A stretch of 64,000 bases of DNA from an uncultured Prevotella sp. (GTDB lineage Bacteria; Bacteroidota; Bacteroidia; Bacteroidales; Bacteroidaceae), in assembly GCA_905233425.1 (NCBI GenBank), contig CAJOEC010000007.1, positions 21,229 to 85,228 of the forward strand. The letters are read 5' to 3'. The notes beneath the pieces were generated by a model. That model saw only the letters and a list, made by a program, of their open reading frames with translations. It did no database searches and was not told where the DNA came from. How positions within the stretch are numbered: position 1 is the first letter of the stretch; each line of letters starts with the position of its first letter. The position numbers were made by a program, and so were the translations under genes. Below, piece after piece: positions 20,787-30,099 of this stretch.

Positions 20787-22301
20787 CTACCAGTTGTCGG
20801 AGCGGAAGGAAGAGACGGGGAGGCCGTCGTGCATGAGGTCGCCAACGGCCCAGTCGTGGAAGGCATAGCGGACGGCGACGGGGTGTTTCACCTCATGGCT
20901 GCAGACGTAGACGCGGTTGCGGCTGACCCATGCCTCGGCGGGATGGAAGACACGGTCGTCGCCGGCAAGCTCGAAATTGCTGCTGCGCTGGCAATGCTCG
21001 AAATAGACCCACTCACGCGAGCGGTCGAAGGCAACGACGGCGGTGTCGCCCTTGAACTCAACGCTGCTGTAGACGGCGAAGTCGGGCAGGCCCTTCACGT
21101 CGTAGGTGTTGGCAAGGGCGAGGAGGGCGAGACGCTCGCCGGCCTGTCGCTTCTTGCGGGGGTGGATGACGTTCTTGATGCCCGTGTCCATGAGCACCGC
21201 CATTCGTGCGTTGGCAATCATCGACTCGGCTTTCTGCTGCTGCTCGCGCAGTAGTGCGCTGTTGTATTTCGCCCAGTCGGTGGCCGAATAGTCGAAAGGC
21301 GCAATCTGGCAGTAGTAGAAGGGGAAGTCGCCCTGCTGCCACTCGCTGCGCCATCCCTCGACCATGGCCTTCAGCAGGGGGGCGTAGAAGTCGTAGCGCG
21401 GCACGTTGTCCTCGCCCTGATACCATATTGCCCCACGTATGCCATAGCCCACAAGCGGGGATAGCTGCCCGTTGTAAAGTGCTGTGGGACAGCGTTGTTG
21501 CAATCGTTTCACGTCGTCTTCGCCATTGGGCAGAGCCACGGTGTAGCCCGACACGGGCGAGCTGTAGGGGGCGCAGAAAGGCTTCAGCCATTCAGGCTTC
21601 ATCCATGCCTCGCAGGCCGAGCCGCCGAAGGCTGTGCAGATGAGGCCTACGGGAACGCCGAGTGTGCGGCGAAGTGCACGGCCGAAAAAATAGGCTGTGG
21701 CTGAGAAATTGCGCACGGCGTCGGCATCGGCTGCCCGCCATGTGCCGGTGACATCGCGCTGTGGCGTCAGCGTCGCCACCCGCTCCACGTAGAACAGGCG
21801 CAGAAGCGAGTCACCACACTGAAGCAGCTCCTCGGCGGCATTCTCCACGGGTTGGCCCTTGTAGCCTTTCATCAGCATCTCCATGTTCGACTGGCCGGAG
21901 CAGAGCCACACCTCGCCGATGTAGCATTGAATGCTGAGTGTTGAGCGTTGAGCGTTGAGTGTTGAGCGTTGAGCGTTGAGTGTTGAGTGTTGAGAGTTGA
22001 GCGTTGAGTGTTGAGTGTTGCCATCTCCCGTGGTTTCGTTGAAGGTGATGGAGTAGGGGCCTCCGGCCTGTGGTGTCTCCACGGCGATGTCGAAGCGTCC
22101 GTCGGTGTCGGGCGTGGCGGTGTAGGAGCGGTTGTCCCACGAAGTGACGACGGTGGCCAGACGATCGCACCATCCCCAGAGGCGGACTTTCTGACGCTGT
22201 TGGAGGACCATGCCGTCGGCAAAAATCTTTGGCAGCCGCACCTCTGCGACGACTGAAAGAGGCAGCAGACAGGCGGCGAGAAATAGAAGGAATTGTTTCA
22301 T
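20787..22301 (-). CDS. Sialate O-acetylesterase (SGNH family) with heptamer-encoded insert
   Basis: Exported carbohydrate esterase that removes acetyl groups from sialic acids or other glycans. Signal peptide residues 1-19 (MKQFLLFLAACLLPLSVVA), an N-terminal beta domain, then the SGNH blocks: 'WLCSGQSNME' with nucleophile S138, 'TAFGGSACEAWM', 'IWYQGEDN' and a C-terminal 'NVIHPRKK' His. Immediately before the nucleophile block, residues about 95-125 are a repetitive tract (TQHSTLN / AQRSTLN units) encoded by the 7-bp microsatellite at 21938-22020. Normal relatives go directly from the beta domain to 'IGEVWLCSGQSNM'. Promoter -7 element at 22337-22329 on the minus strand. No sialidase gene is adjacent. 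Confidence 0.85.
   Translation of the reverse strand: MKQFLLFLAACLLPLSVVAEVRLPKIFADGMVLQQRQKVRLWGWCDRLATVVTSWDNRSYTATPDTDGRFDIAVETPQAGGPYSITFNETTGDGNTQHSTLNSQHSTLNAQRSTLNAQRSTLSIQCYIGEVWLCSGQSNMEMLMKGYKGQPVENAAEELLQCGDSLLRLFYVERVATLTPQRDVTGTWRAADADAVRNFSATAYFFGRALRRTLGVPVGLICTAFGGSACEAWMKPEWLKPFCAPYSSPVSGYTVALPNGEDDVKRLQQRCPTALYNGQLSPLVGYGIRGAIWYQGEDNVPRYDFYAPLLKAMVEGWRSEWQQGDFPFYYCQIAPFDYSATDWAKYNSALLREQQQKAESMIANARMAVLMDTGIKNVIHPRKKRQAGERLALLALANTYDVKGLPDFAVYSSVEFKGDTAVVAFDRSREWVYFEHCQRSSNFELAGDDRVFHPAEAWVSRNRVYVCSHEVKHPVAVRYAFHDWAVGDLMHDGLPVSSFRSDNW
21938..22020. repeat. 7-bp microsatellite (GTGTTGA/GCGTTGA) inside the esterase gene
   Basis: Twelve consecutive heptamers, the reverse complement of the AACWCTC family at 13801-13905. 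Three units equal seven codons, giving the 7-residue period of the encoded tract. Confidence 0.85.
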
Positions 22302-22328
22302 TTTAGTTTTTTTAAGTAGGTTTTGGGC

Positions 22329-22337
22329 GCAAAGGTA
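22329..22337 (-). promoter_or_regulatory. -7 element for the esterase
   Basis: Minus-strand TACCTTTGC, 27 bp before the start codon; no TTTG at -33 recognised. Confidence 0.5.
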
Positions 22338-22388
22338 GTCATTTTGTGCGACATAGCGTCATTGTTGCCTTATTTTTTTAGTGTGAAA

Positions 22389-22421
22389 TTTGGCTATGAC
22401 ACAGAAAAGCAGTACCTTTGC
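22389..22421 (+). promoter_or_regulatory. Promoter of tyrS and possibly the efflux operon
   Basis: TTTG 22389-22392 and TACCTTTGC 22413-22421 with a 20-bp spacer, 44 bp before the tyrS ATG. Confidence 0.8.
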
Positions 22422-22465
22422 ACGCAAAAACCGACTGACATTAGGAACAACAAACAATAGAAACA

Positions 22466-23761
22466 ATGAGAAAAAACTTTGTAGAAGAACTCCGCTGGCG
22501 CGGAATGCTGGCACAGATGATGCCCGGCACAGAAGAACTGTTGCAGAAGGAAATGGTAACGGCCTATCTTGGCACCGACCCCACCGCCGACTCGCTGCAC
22601 ATTGGCCACCTTTGCGGCATAATGATGCTGCGCCATCTGCAGCGTTGCGGCCACCGTCCCGTAATACTCGTGGGCGGTGCCACGGGCATGATTGGCGACC
22701 CCAGTGGAAAGAGCCAGGAGCGCAACCTGCTGAACGACGAGACGCTGCGCCACAACCAGGAGTGCATAAAGGCACAGGTGGCCAAGTTCCTCGACTTTGA
22801 GAGCAAGGACGAAAACGCTGCCCTGATGGTGAACAACTACGACTGGATGAAGGACTTTACTTTCCTTGACTTCGCCCGCGAGGTGGGCAAGCACATCACC
22901 GTGAACTACATGATGGCCAAGGAGAGCGTGCAGCAGCGCCTCAACGGCACGGCCCGCGACGGGCTAAGCTTCACCGAGTTCACCTACCAGCTGCTCCAGG
23001 GCTACGACTTCCTCTATCTCTACCAGCACTACGGCGTGAAGCTGCAGCTCGGCGGCAACGACCAGTGGGGCAACATGACCACCGGCACAGAACTCATCCG
23101 CCGCACATTGGGCAACGAGGTGGAGACCTTCGCCCTGACATGCCCGCTGATAACGAAGAGCGACGGCAAGAAGTTCGGAAAGACCGAGACGGGAAACATC
23201 TGGCTCGACCCGAAGCGCACCACCCCCTACCGCTTCTACCAGTTCTGGCTGAACGTCTCCGACGAGGATGCCGAGCGCTACATCAAGATTTTCACCTCGC
23301 TGGAGAAAGATGTCATCGACGCCCTCATAGAGGAGCACAAGCAGGATCCCGGCCGCCGCGTGCTGCAACGCCGTCTGGCCGAGGAGACCACCGTCTTGGT
23401 GCACTCGCAGGAGGCCCTCGACATGGCCATCGAAGCATCGAATGTGCTCTTCGGCAAGTCCACGAAAGAGGCGCTGGAGAAGTTCGACGAGCAGACCTTC
23501 CTCGACGTGTTCGACGGTGTGCCCCATTTCAACATCCAGAAGGACCAGCTTGGCCAGGTGGCCAGCGAGCTGTTCACCCAGACGGCACAGGTGTTTGCCA
23601 GCAAGCGCGAGTTCCGCGACTTCCTGAAGAGCGGCGCACTGGCCCTGAACAAGGAGAAGCTCTCTGACGACCGCGCCATCACCGCCGACGACCTCATCGA
23701 CGGCAAGTATCTGTTGGTGCAGCGTGGCAAGAAGAACTATTTCCTCATCAGCGTGCTGTAA
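22466..23761 (+). CDS. tyrS: Tyrosyl-tRNA synthetase
   Basis: Charges tRNA-Tyr. Class I synthetase of 431 aa with HIGH at 45-48 ('[18 protein letters not shown]'), the tyrosine-site block '[30 protein letters not shown]', the KMSKS counterpart KFGKT near residue 237, and a C-terminal S4 RNA-binding domain ([35 protein letters not shown]). Own promoter upstream. The efflux adaptor begins within 40 bp of the stop, so read-through into the efflux operon is possible. Confidence 0.96.
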   Translation: MRKNFVEELRWRGMLAQMMPGTEELLQKEMVTAYLGTDPTADSLHIGHLCGIMMLRHLQRCGHRPVILVGGATGMIGDPSGKSQERNLLNDETLRHNQECIKAQVAKFLDFESKDENAALMVNNYDWMKDFTFLDFAREVGKHITVNYMMAKESVQQRLNGTARDGLSFTEFTYQLLQGYDFLYLYQHYGVKLQLGGNDQWGNMTTGTELIRRTLGNEVETFALTCPLITKSDGKKFGKTETGNIWLDPKRTTPYRFYQFWLNVSDEDAERYIKIFTSLEKDVIDALIEEHKQDPGRRVLQRRLAEETTVLVHSQEALDMAIEASNVLFGKSTKEALEKFDEQTFLDVFDGVPHFNIQKDQLGQVASELFTQTAQVFASKREFRDFLKSGALALNKEKLSDDRAITADDLIDGKYLLVQRGKKNYFLISVL

Positions 23762-23798
23762 CAGAAACATGAACAAACAATCAAAATACAAAAAGTGT

Positions 23799-24980
23799 AT
23801 GAAACAGAAAAAAATTCTTTTCGCCATTGCTGCCAGCGCCCTTCTCGTTGGCTGTAGCGGCGGTGGCGGCGGTCGCCCTGAGTTTGGCGACAACGAGTAT
23901 CCCGTGGTGACCGTGGAGACCAGTTCTGCCGATATGCAGACCAACTACCCTGCCACCATCAACGGCATCCAGGATGTCGAGATACGTCCGAAGGTGTCGG
24001 GATTCCTGACACAGATAAACGTGAAGGAAGGCCAGTCGGTGAGCCCCGGACAGGTGCTCTTTGTCATCGACAACGAGACCTACCAGGCCGCCGTGCGCCA
24101 GGCACAGGCCGCCGTGAACACGGCCCAGAGCGGCGTGAACACAGCAAAGCTGACCTTTGAGAACGCAAAGCAGCTGCACGCAAGCCGCGTAGTGGGCGAC
24201 TACGAGCTGCAGACCGCCGAGAACAGCTACGAGAGTGCGAAGGCCAGTCTGGCACAGGCACAGGCCGGACTGGCCAACGCCAAGGAGAACCTGAACTTCT
24301 GCTACGTGAAGAGTCCGGCGAAGGGCGTTGTGGGAACGCTGCCCTACAAGAAGGGTGCACTGGTGAACAACTCTAACGTGCTGACCCACGTGGCCGACAT
24401 CAGCCAGATGGAGGTCTATTTCTCCATGACCGAGAAGGACATGCTCACGCTGTCGAAGGCCGAGGGTGGACTGCGCGGAGCTGTCGACGCCCTGCCCGCC
24501 GTGAAGCTGCAGCTTGCTGACGGCACGATGTACGCATACGAGGGCAAGGTGGTGACAGCCAGCGGCGTCATCGACCAGGCCACAGGCTCGGTGCAGCTGA
24601 AAGCCCATTTCCCCAACCCCGACAATCTGCTGAAGAGCGGCGGTAGCGGCTCCATCATCATCCCCCGCACGGCCAGCGAGGCCATCGTCATACCGCAGAG
24701 CGTCGTGGCAGAGGTGCAGAACAAGAAGTTCATCTACCTGCTGGGCGACAGCAACAAGGTGATTTACCACGAGATAAAGGTTGACCCCCAGAACGACGGC
24801 AAGACATACGTCGTCACCGAGGGTTTGAAGGTGGGCGACAAGTACGTCACCAACGGCATCACGAAACTCAGCGACCAGATGGAGATAGTGCCCATCACGC
24901 CAGAGCGCTACGAGGAGAAAATCAAGGAACAGGCCAAGGCCATGACCGCAGGGGACATCGTTGAGGCTATGCAGAAATAA
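23799..24980 (+). CDS. RND efflux periplasmic adaptor lipoprotein (AcrA/MexA type)
   Basis: Membrane-fusion protein linking an inner-membrane RND pump to an outer-membrane channel. Start chosen at ATG 23799 (MKQKKILFAIAASALLVGC) because it gives a standard lipoprotein signal with lipobox LVGC; ATG 23769 adds 10 residues. The domains are in family order: 'VEIRPKVSGFLTQINVKEGQSVSPGQVLFVID' lipoyl half, a coiled-coil hairpin rich in QAQAAV/ANAKENL, 'VKSPAKGVVGTLPYKKGALV' lipoyl half and a beta-barrel/membrane-proximal domain. First gene of adaptor-pump-channel order; intergenic GC-rich paired repeats follow. Confidence 0.92.
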   Translation: MKQKKILFAIAASALLVGCSGGGGGRPEFGDNEYPVVTVETSSADMQTNYPATINGIQDVEIRPKVSGFLTQINVKEGQSVSPGQVLFVIDNETYQAAVRQAQAAVNTAQSGVNTAKLTFENAKQLHASRVVGDYELQTAENSYESAKASLAQAQAGLANAKENLNFCYVKSPAKGVVGTLPYKKGALVNNSNVLTHVADISQMEVYFSMTEKDMLTLSKAEGGLRGAVDALPAVKLQLADGTMYAYEGKVVTASGVIDQATGSVQLKAHFPNPDNLLKSGGSGSIIIPRTASEAIVIPQSVVAEVQNKKFIYLLGDSNKVIYHEIKVDPQNDGKTYVVTEGLKVGDKYVTNGITKLSDQMEIVPITPERYEEKIKEQAKAMTAGDIVEAMQK

Positions 24981-24983
24981 AAG

Positions 24984-25124
24984 CCTCCTCCCCAACCCTC
25001 CCCGCGGAGGGGGAGGGAGTAGTTACTTTTGAAGAATCATTTTACACATAAAAAACGCCCCTATAACCTCTACAAAAGATGTATATACTCCTCCCTCCAC
25101 CGAGGGGGAGGTCGGGAGGGGGGC
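24984..25124. repeat. Paired GC-rich palindromes between adaptor and pump genes (pair A)
   Basis: Left half 24984-25026 starts 3 bp after the adaptor stop; right half 25081-25124 ends 8 bp before the pump start. The halves are imperfect inverted repeats of each other and each is itself palindromic (CCTCC...GGAGG). About 54 bp of AT-rich spacer lie between. Confidence 0.8.
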
Positions 25125-25132
25125 TTTCAATT

Positions 25133-28100
25133 ATGACTTTTACCAACTTCATAAAGAGACCTGTGCTTTCCACGGTGATTTCGATAACCATCGTGTTGTT
25201 GGGATTCATCGGCCTGGTCTCGCTGCCCATTGAGCAGTACCCGAATATTGCACCGCCAAACATCATGGTCATCACCAGCTATCCTGGTGCCGATGCCGAG
25301 ACGGTGAAGAACGCCGTCATCACACCACTGGAGGAGAGCATCAACGGTGTGGAAGGCATGGACTATATCACCTCTACGGCCTCGCCTGGCTCGGCCATGA
25401 TTCAGGTGATGTTCCGCCAGGGCCAGAACCCCGACATGTGTGCGGTGAACGTGCAAAACCGCGTCAGCCAGGCCACGCCGCTGCTGCCCGCCGAGGTGAA
25501 CCAGATTGGTGTGCGCGTGGTGAAGCGCCAGTCATCGCAGGTCATCATGTACTCGCTGACCTCCGACGGCCGCTACGATGACGAGTTCCTGACCAACTAT
25601 AACGCCATCAACCTCGTGCCCGCCCTGAAGCGTATCGAGGGTGTGGGCGATGCCTCAAGCTTCAGCTCGAAGACCTACGCCATGCGTATATGGCTGCGCC
25701 CCGAGGTGATGAAGCAGCACAACCTGGTGCCTTCGGATATCAGCGCCGTGCTGGCTGAACAGAACATCGAGGCCGCCCCAGGTAACTTCGGACAGCAATC
25801 GGACAACGTGGCCTACGAGTATGCCATGCGTTACACTGGTCGCTTCAAGAGTGCCGAGGAGTTTGGCAACATCATCATCAAGAGCAATGCCAGCGGACAG
25901 ACGCTGAAGTTGAAGGACGTGGCCAAGATTGAACTGGGCGGTGAAGGCTACTCGGTGTCGATGCACAATAACGGTATGCCGTCGATTATGACCATGGTGC
26001 AGCAGGTGGCCGGCTCCAACGCTAATGAGATTGCCAAGCAGGTGAAGGCCGAGCTGGAAGACCAGAAGAAGCTGATGCCGCCGGGCATGGAGGTGAAGAT
26101 AAACTACGACGTGACGGAGTTCCTCTATGCCTCTATCGAGGAGGTGGTGTTCACGCTGTTCTTCACGCTGTTCCTCGTGTTCATCGTGATTTACCTCTTC
26201 CTGCAGGACTGGCGTTCCACGCTCATCCCGCTCATCGCCGTCCCCGTGGCCTTGATAGGTGCGTTCTTCTTCCTGAACGTGATGGGCTTCTCCATCAACC
26301 TGCTCACACTGTCGGCCTTGCTCCTGGCCATCGCCATCGTGGTAGACGATGCCATCGTGGTGGTGGAGGCCGTCCATGCAAAGCTCGACCAGGGCTACAA
26401 ATCCACGCTGACAGCCTCTATCGACGCCATGAACGAGATCTCGGGCGCCATCATCTCCATCACGCTTGTGATGGCCTCGGTGTTCATCCCCGTGTCGTTC
26501 ATCGGCGGCACCAGCGGAACGTTCTACCGTGAGTTCGGCGTGACAATGGCTGTCTCCATCGTCATCTCAGCACTTAACGCCCTGACGCTGTCGCCGGCCC
26601 TGTGCGCCATCTTCCTGAAGGCACATGACAAGGACGGACACGAGAAGAAGATGTCGGTGATAGACCGCTTCCACGCCTCTTTCAACGTGGCATACGACAA
26701 GGTACTTGGCAAGTACAAGAACCGCGTGCAGAGTCTGGTGCGCAAGCCCGTGGGGATTATTGCCGCCGTCGTCATTGGCATTGCCGTCCTCGTGCTGGCC
26801 TTCATCAGCACCAAGACCGGACTCGTGCCCGACGAGGACACGGGCACCATCTTCTGCACCATCTCCATGCCCCCCGCAACGTCGGAGGCTCGCACCAAGC
26901 AGGTAGTGGCACAGGTGGACAGCATCCTCGCTGCCGACCCGGCCATACAGAACCGCGAAATGGTGCAGGGCTATAACTTCATTGCCGGTGCCGGCTCCGA
27001 CCAGGGAACATTCATCATCAAGCTGAAGCCGTTTGAAGAGCGACAGAAGGGCTTCTGGTGGAAGCTCTCGGGCCTGTGGCAGGGCGACGGCATCTACCGT
27101 TTCTTCATCAACCCCTACGAGTCCACGGGTGTCATCGCTCAGATATTCTTGAAGACGGCCCACATCAAGGACGCACAGATCCTGGCCTTCTCGCCGCCTA
27201 TGATTCCCGGCTTCTCGGCCAACAGCGGTATCTCGCTCGTCATGCAGGACCGCACGGGCGGCGACCTGAACAAGTTCTTCGACATTGTGAAGGAGTATCT
27301 GGCCGAGCTGAACAAGCGCCCGGAGTTCCAGTCGGCCATGACGTCGTACAACCCGAACTACCCACAGTACATGGTGCGCGTCGATGTGGCCAAGTGCAAG
27401 CAGGCCGGCATCACACCCACCAACGTGCTCACCACGCTGCAGGGCTACTACGGCGGCCTCTATGCCTCTAACTTCAACAGCTACGGCAAGCTCTACCGCG
27501 TGATGATTCAGGGTGCCCCCGACACACGCATGACGCCGGAGTCGCTCAATAGTATATATGTACGCACGCCTGCGGGAATGTCGCCCGTGCAGGAGTTCTG
27601 CACCCTGGAGCGCGTCTATGGGCCTATGAACATCAACCGCTTCAACCTGTTCACCAGCATCAACGTGACGGGCACAGTGGCCGACGGCTACTCCACCGGT
27701 GAGGCCCTGAAGGCCTGCCAGGAGGTGGCCGCTGAAATACTGCCCACGGGCTACAGCTACGACTATCAGGGCCTGACACGCGAGGAGGCCAAGGCTTCCG
27801 ACACCACGGCCATCATCTTCCTGCTGTGCTTCATCTTCATCTACCTCATCCTGGCAGCTCAGTACGAGTCGTACATCCTGCCGCTTGCCGTGGTGCTCTC
27901 CGTGCCCTTCGGACTGGCCGGCTGCTTCCTGTTCACGATGCTCTTCGGCCACGCCAACGACATCTACATGCAGATTTCGCTCATCATGCTCATCGGCCTG
28001 CTGGCAAAGAACGCCATCCTGATTATCCAGTTCGCCTTGGAGCGCCGCCAGACGGGTATGGCCATCTCCTGGTCCGCCGTTTTAGGCGCCGCCGCCCGTC

Positions 28101-28396
28101 TGCGTCCTATCCTGATGACGTCGCTCGCCATGGTCATCGGCCTGCTGCCCATGATGTTCGCATCGGGCGTGGGCAAGAACGGCAACCAGACCTTAGGCGC
28201 AGCCGCCGTGGGCGGTATGCTCATAGGTACGCTCTGCCAGATTTTCGTCGTGCCGACGCTGTTCGTCATCTTCCAGACGCTGCAGGAGAAGATCTCGCCA
28301 ATGAAGTTCGACGACGAGGGTGGCAACGAGGAGGTGGCCGCCGAGCTGGCACAGTATGCACACAAGGAACCCGTGACCTACGACATAGAGAAATAA
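25133..28396 (+). CDS. RND multidrug efflux permease (HAE1/AcrB type)
   Basis: Proton-driven inner-membrane pump of 1087 aa. It begins at ATG 25133 (MTFTNFIKRPVLSTVISIT); the frame is open upstream to ATG 25079, but that extension (MYILLPPPRGRSGGGLSI) is repeat sequence. Twelve membrane helices in two halves, porter-domain motifs 'GVEGMDYITSTASPGSAMIQVMF', the TM4 acid pair in 'IAIVVDDAIVVVEAVH' and the repeat half 'IFLLCFIFIYLILAAQYESY' with 'LLAKNAILIIQFA' are present. It sits between its adaptor and channel. Substrates may include bile acids or drugs; not readable from sequence. Confidence 0.95.
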   Translation: MTFTNFIKRPVLSTVISITIVLLGFIGLVSLPIEQYPNIAPPNIMVITSYPGADAETVKNAVITPLEESINGVEGMDYITSTASPGSAMIQVMFRQGQNPDMCAVNVQNRVSQATPLLPAEVNQIGVRVVKRQSSQVIMYSLTSDGRYDDEFLTNYNAINLVPALKRIEGVGDASSFSSKTYAMRIWLRPEVMKQHNLVPSDISAVLAEQNIEAAPGNFGQQSDNVAYEYAMRYTGRFKSAEEFGNIIIKSNASGQTLKLKDVAKIELGGEGYSVSMHNNGMPSIMTMVQQVAGSNANEIAKQVKAELEDQKKLMPPGMEVKINYDVTEFLYASIEEVVFTLFFTLFLVFIVIYLFLQDWRSTLIPLIAVPVALIGAFFFLNVMGFSINLLTLSALLLAIAIVVDDAIVVVEAVHAKLDQGYKSTLTASIDAMNEISGAIISITLVMASVFIPVSFIGGTSGTFYREFGVTMAVSIVISALNALTLSPALCAIFLKAHDKDGHEKKMSVIDRFHASFNVAYDKVLGKYKNRVQSLVRKPVGIIAAVVIGIAVLVLAFISTKTGLVPDEDTGTIFCTISMPPATSEARTKQVVAQVDSILAADPAIQNREMVQGYNFIAGAGSDQGTFIIKLKPFEERQKGFWWKLSGLWQGDGIYRFFINPYESTGVIAQIFLKTAHIKDAQILAFSPPMIPGFSANSGISLVMQDRTGGDLNKFFDIVKEYLAELNKRPEFQSAMTSYNPNYPQYMVRVDVAKCKQAGITPTNVLTTLQGYYGGLYASNFNSYGKLYRVMIQGAPDTRMTPESLNSIYVRTPAGMSPVQEFCTLERVYGPMNINRFNLFTSINVTGTVADGYSTGEALKACQEVAAEILPTGYSYDYQGLTREEAKASDTTAIIFLLCFIFIYLILAAQYESYILPLAVVLSVPFGLAGCFLFTMLFGHANDIYMQISLIMLIGLLAKNAILIIQFALERRQTGMAISWSAVLGAAARLRPILMTSLAMVIGLLPMMFASGVGKNGNQTLGAAAVGGMLIGTLCQIFVVPTLFVIFQTLQEKISPMKFDDEGGNEEVAAELAQYAHKEPVTYDIEK

Positions 28397-28398
28397 AA

Positions 28399-28586
28399 GA
28401 CCCTCCCCCGACCCCTCCCTGGAGGGAGGGGAGTGGTTACTTTTGACCTTTAATAATTCAAATACAACTAACTACAACTATTTAATATGATTATTCATAA
28501 TAAGAGGAATAACCAAATACGCGAAGAACATCCCGCTGCATTTGTATCTACTCCCCTCCCTACAGGGAGGGGCAGGGGGGTGGGTC
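28399..28586. repeat. Paired GC-rich palindromes between pump and channel genes (pair B)
   Basis: Left half 28399-28440 begins 2 bp after the pump stop; right half 28544-28586 lies inside the reading frame of the channel gene. The same two half-sequences recur in pairs A and C. Confidence 0.85.
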
Positions 28587-29959
28587 TTCTTTTGCTTTGC
28601 CTTCTCCTTTCCAGTTGCGGCGTGTACAACAAGTACGAGCGTCCCGATGTCAACACCACGGGACTGATTCGCGATGCTGTGGTCGATGGCGACACGCTGG
28701 CTGTCGCCCCGCAGGACACCGCGTCGTTCGGCAACCTGCCGTGGCGCGAGGTGTTTACCGACCCGCAGCTGCAGTCGCTCATTGAGCAGGGTCTGGAGCG
28801 CAACGCCAACCTGCAGAACGCCGCCCTCACCGTGCAGATGTACGAGACCATGCTGAAGGCCGCCAAGCTGGCCTTCCTGCCCGCCGTCAACTTCGGCACG
28901 CAGAACATGGGGTCTATCTCGACGGTCTATACCGACCCGTCGTCGACCACGAAGAGCTACACGCTGCCCATCACGGCATCGTGGACCCTCGACCTCTTCG
29001 GCAACATCCTGTCGCAGAAGCGCTCCACGCAGATGAAGCTCCTCGGCTTCAAGGACTACCAGATGGCCGTCCGCGCACAGATTGTCAGCGGCATCGCCAA
29101 CAGCTACTATACGCTGCTGATGCTCGACGAGCAGCTGCGCATCGTCACCGAGATGCAGAAGATGTCGAAGGAGACGTGGGAGATGATGCAGCTGCAGTAC
29201 AAGCTGGGCCGCGTCCGCTCCACCAACGTGCAGAGCGCGCAGGCCGCCTACCTCTCGACGCAGACGCAGATGAACGACTTCCGCCGCCAGATACGCGCTA
29301 CGGAAAACGCCCTCTCGCTGCTCATAGGCCAGCAGGGCCAGCAGATTCCGCGCTCGACATTGGCACAGCAGTCACTACCCACCTCGTTCAAGACCGGTGT
29401 GGGCGTCGCCCTGCTGCAGAACCGTCCCGACGTGCACAACGCCGAGATGAACCTCGCCGCCTGTTTCCACGACGTGCAGACGGCCCGCTCGCAGTTCTAC
29501 CCTAACATCACCGTGGGTTTCACGGGGGCTTTCAGCAACATGAGCGGCGCGATGAACCCCGGCAAGTGGCTCACCACGCTCTTCGGTTCGCTCACGCAGC
29601 CCATCTTCCAGCGCGGAGCATTGACGGCCAACCTCAAGGTCTCGCAGCTACAGTATGAGCAGGCCTTCAACACGTGGCAGAACCTCATACTGCAGGCCGG
29701 CAACGAGGTGTCTAACGCCCTGGTGAACTACAACGGCTACGACGAAAACTCAAAGGTGGAGAGCCAGCGCGTGGAGGTGCTCACGAAGAACGTTGAGGAC
29801 ACCCGCGCCCTCTACAAGAGCAGCGGCAGCAGCTACCTCGAAGTGCTCACCGCACAGCAGCAACTGCTCTCCGCACAGCTCAACAAGGCATCAGCCGACT
29901 TCAACAAAATGCAGTCGGTGGTGAGCCTGTATACCGCCCTCGGCGGTGGCGGGAAATAG
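28487..29959 (+). CDS. Outer-membrane efflux lipoprotein (TolC/OprM-NodT family)
   Basis: Channel component of the tripartite pump. The 490-aa protein has two OEP repeats ('LIEQGLERNANLQNAALTVQMYE' and 'NEVSNALVNYNGY', 'EVLTAQQQLLSAQLNKASADF') typical of NodT lipoproteins. The annotated start ATG 28487 gives an unusual 45-residue leader in which residues 20-33 (STPLPTGRGRGVG) are the translation of the pair-B palindrome, just before the hydrophobic core GLLLLCLLLSSC with its lipobox cysteine. A GTG inside the repeat (about 28580) would give a compact lipoprotein signal, so the real start is uncertain. Third gene of the efflux operon. Confidence 0.88.
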   Translation: MIIHNKRNNQIREEHPAAFVSTPLPTGRGRGVGLLLLCLLLSSCGVYNKYERPDVNTTGLIRDAVVDGDTLAVAPQDTASFGNLPWREVFTDPQLQSLIEQGLERNANLQNAALTVQMYETMLKAAKLAFLPAVNFGTQNMGSISTVYTDPSSTTKSYTLPITASWTLDLFGNILSQKRSTQMKLLGFKDYQMAVRAQIVSGIANSYYTLLMLDEQLRIVTEMQKMSKETWEMMQLQYKLGRVRSTNVQSAQAAYLSTQTQMNDFRRQIRATENALSLLIGQQGQQIPRSTLAQQSLPTSFKTGVGVALLQNRPDVHNAEMNLAACFHDVQTARSQFYPNITVGFTGAFSNMSGAMNPGKWLTTLFGSLTQPIFQRGALTANLKVSQLQYEQAFNTWQNLILQAGNEVSNALVNYNGYDENSKVESQRVEVLTKNVEDTRALYKSSGSSYLEVLTAQQQLLSAQLNKASADFNKMQSVVSLYTALGGGGK

Positions 29960-29961
29960 AA

Positions 29962-30099
29962 GACCCTCCCCCGACCCCTCCCTGCAGGGAGGGGAGTGGT
30001 TACATAAATCATTAACGAAAAACTCATTATTATTATGATTACATCCGATAATCATGTATATACTCCCCTCCCTCACAGGGAGGGGCAGGGGGGAGGGTC
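29962..30099. repeat. Paired GC-rich palindromes between channel and lpxA-like genes (pair C)
   Basis: Left half 29962-30003 starts 2 bp after the channel stop; right half 30056-30099 is read as part of the lpxA-like protein. Half-sites match those of pair B almost base for base. Confidence 0.85.

Noticed and set aside
25079..25132. Start of the RND pump at ATG 25079
   Set aside because: The added residues are a translated palindrome and would precede the first membrane helix that normally starts the protein (MTFTNFIKRP). Unlike the channel and LpxA-like genes, a good internal ATG exists.
23781..27952. Long minus-strand frames opposite the efflux genes
   Set aside because: They mirror codon bias of the real genes (His/Val/Gly-rich products) and have no recognisable domain.
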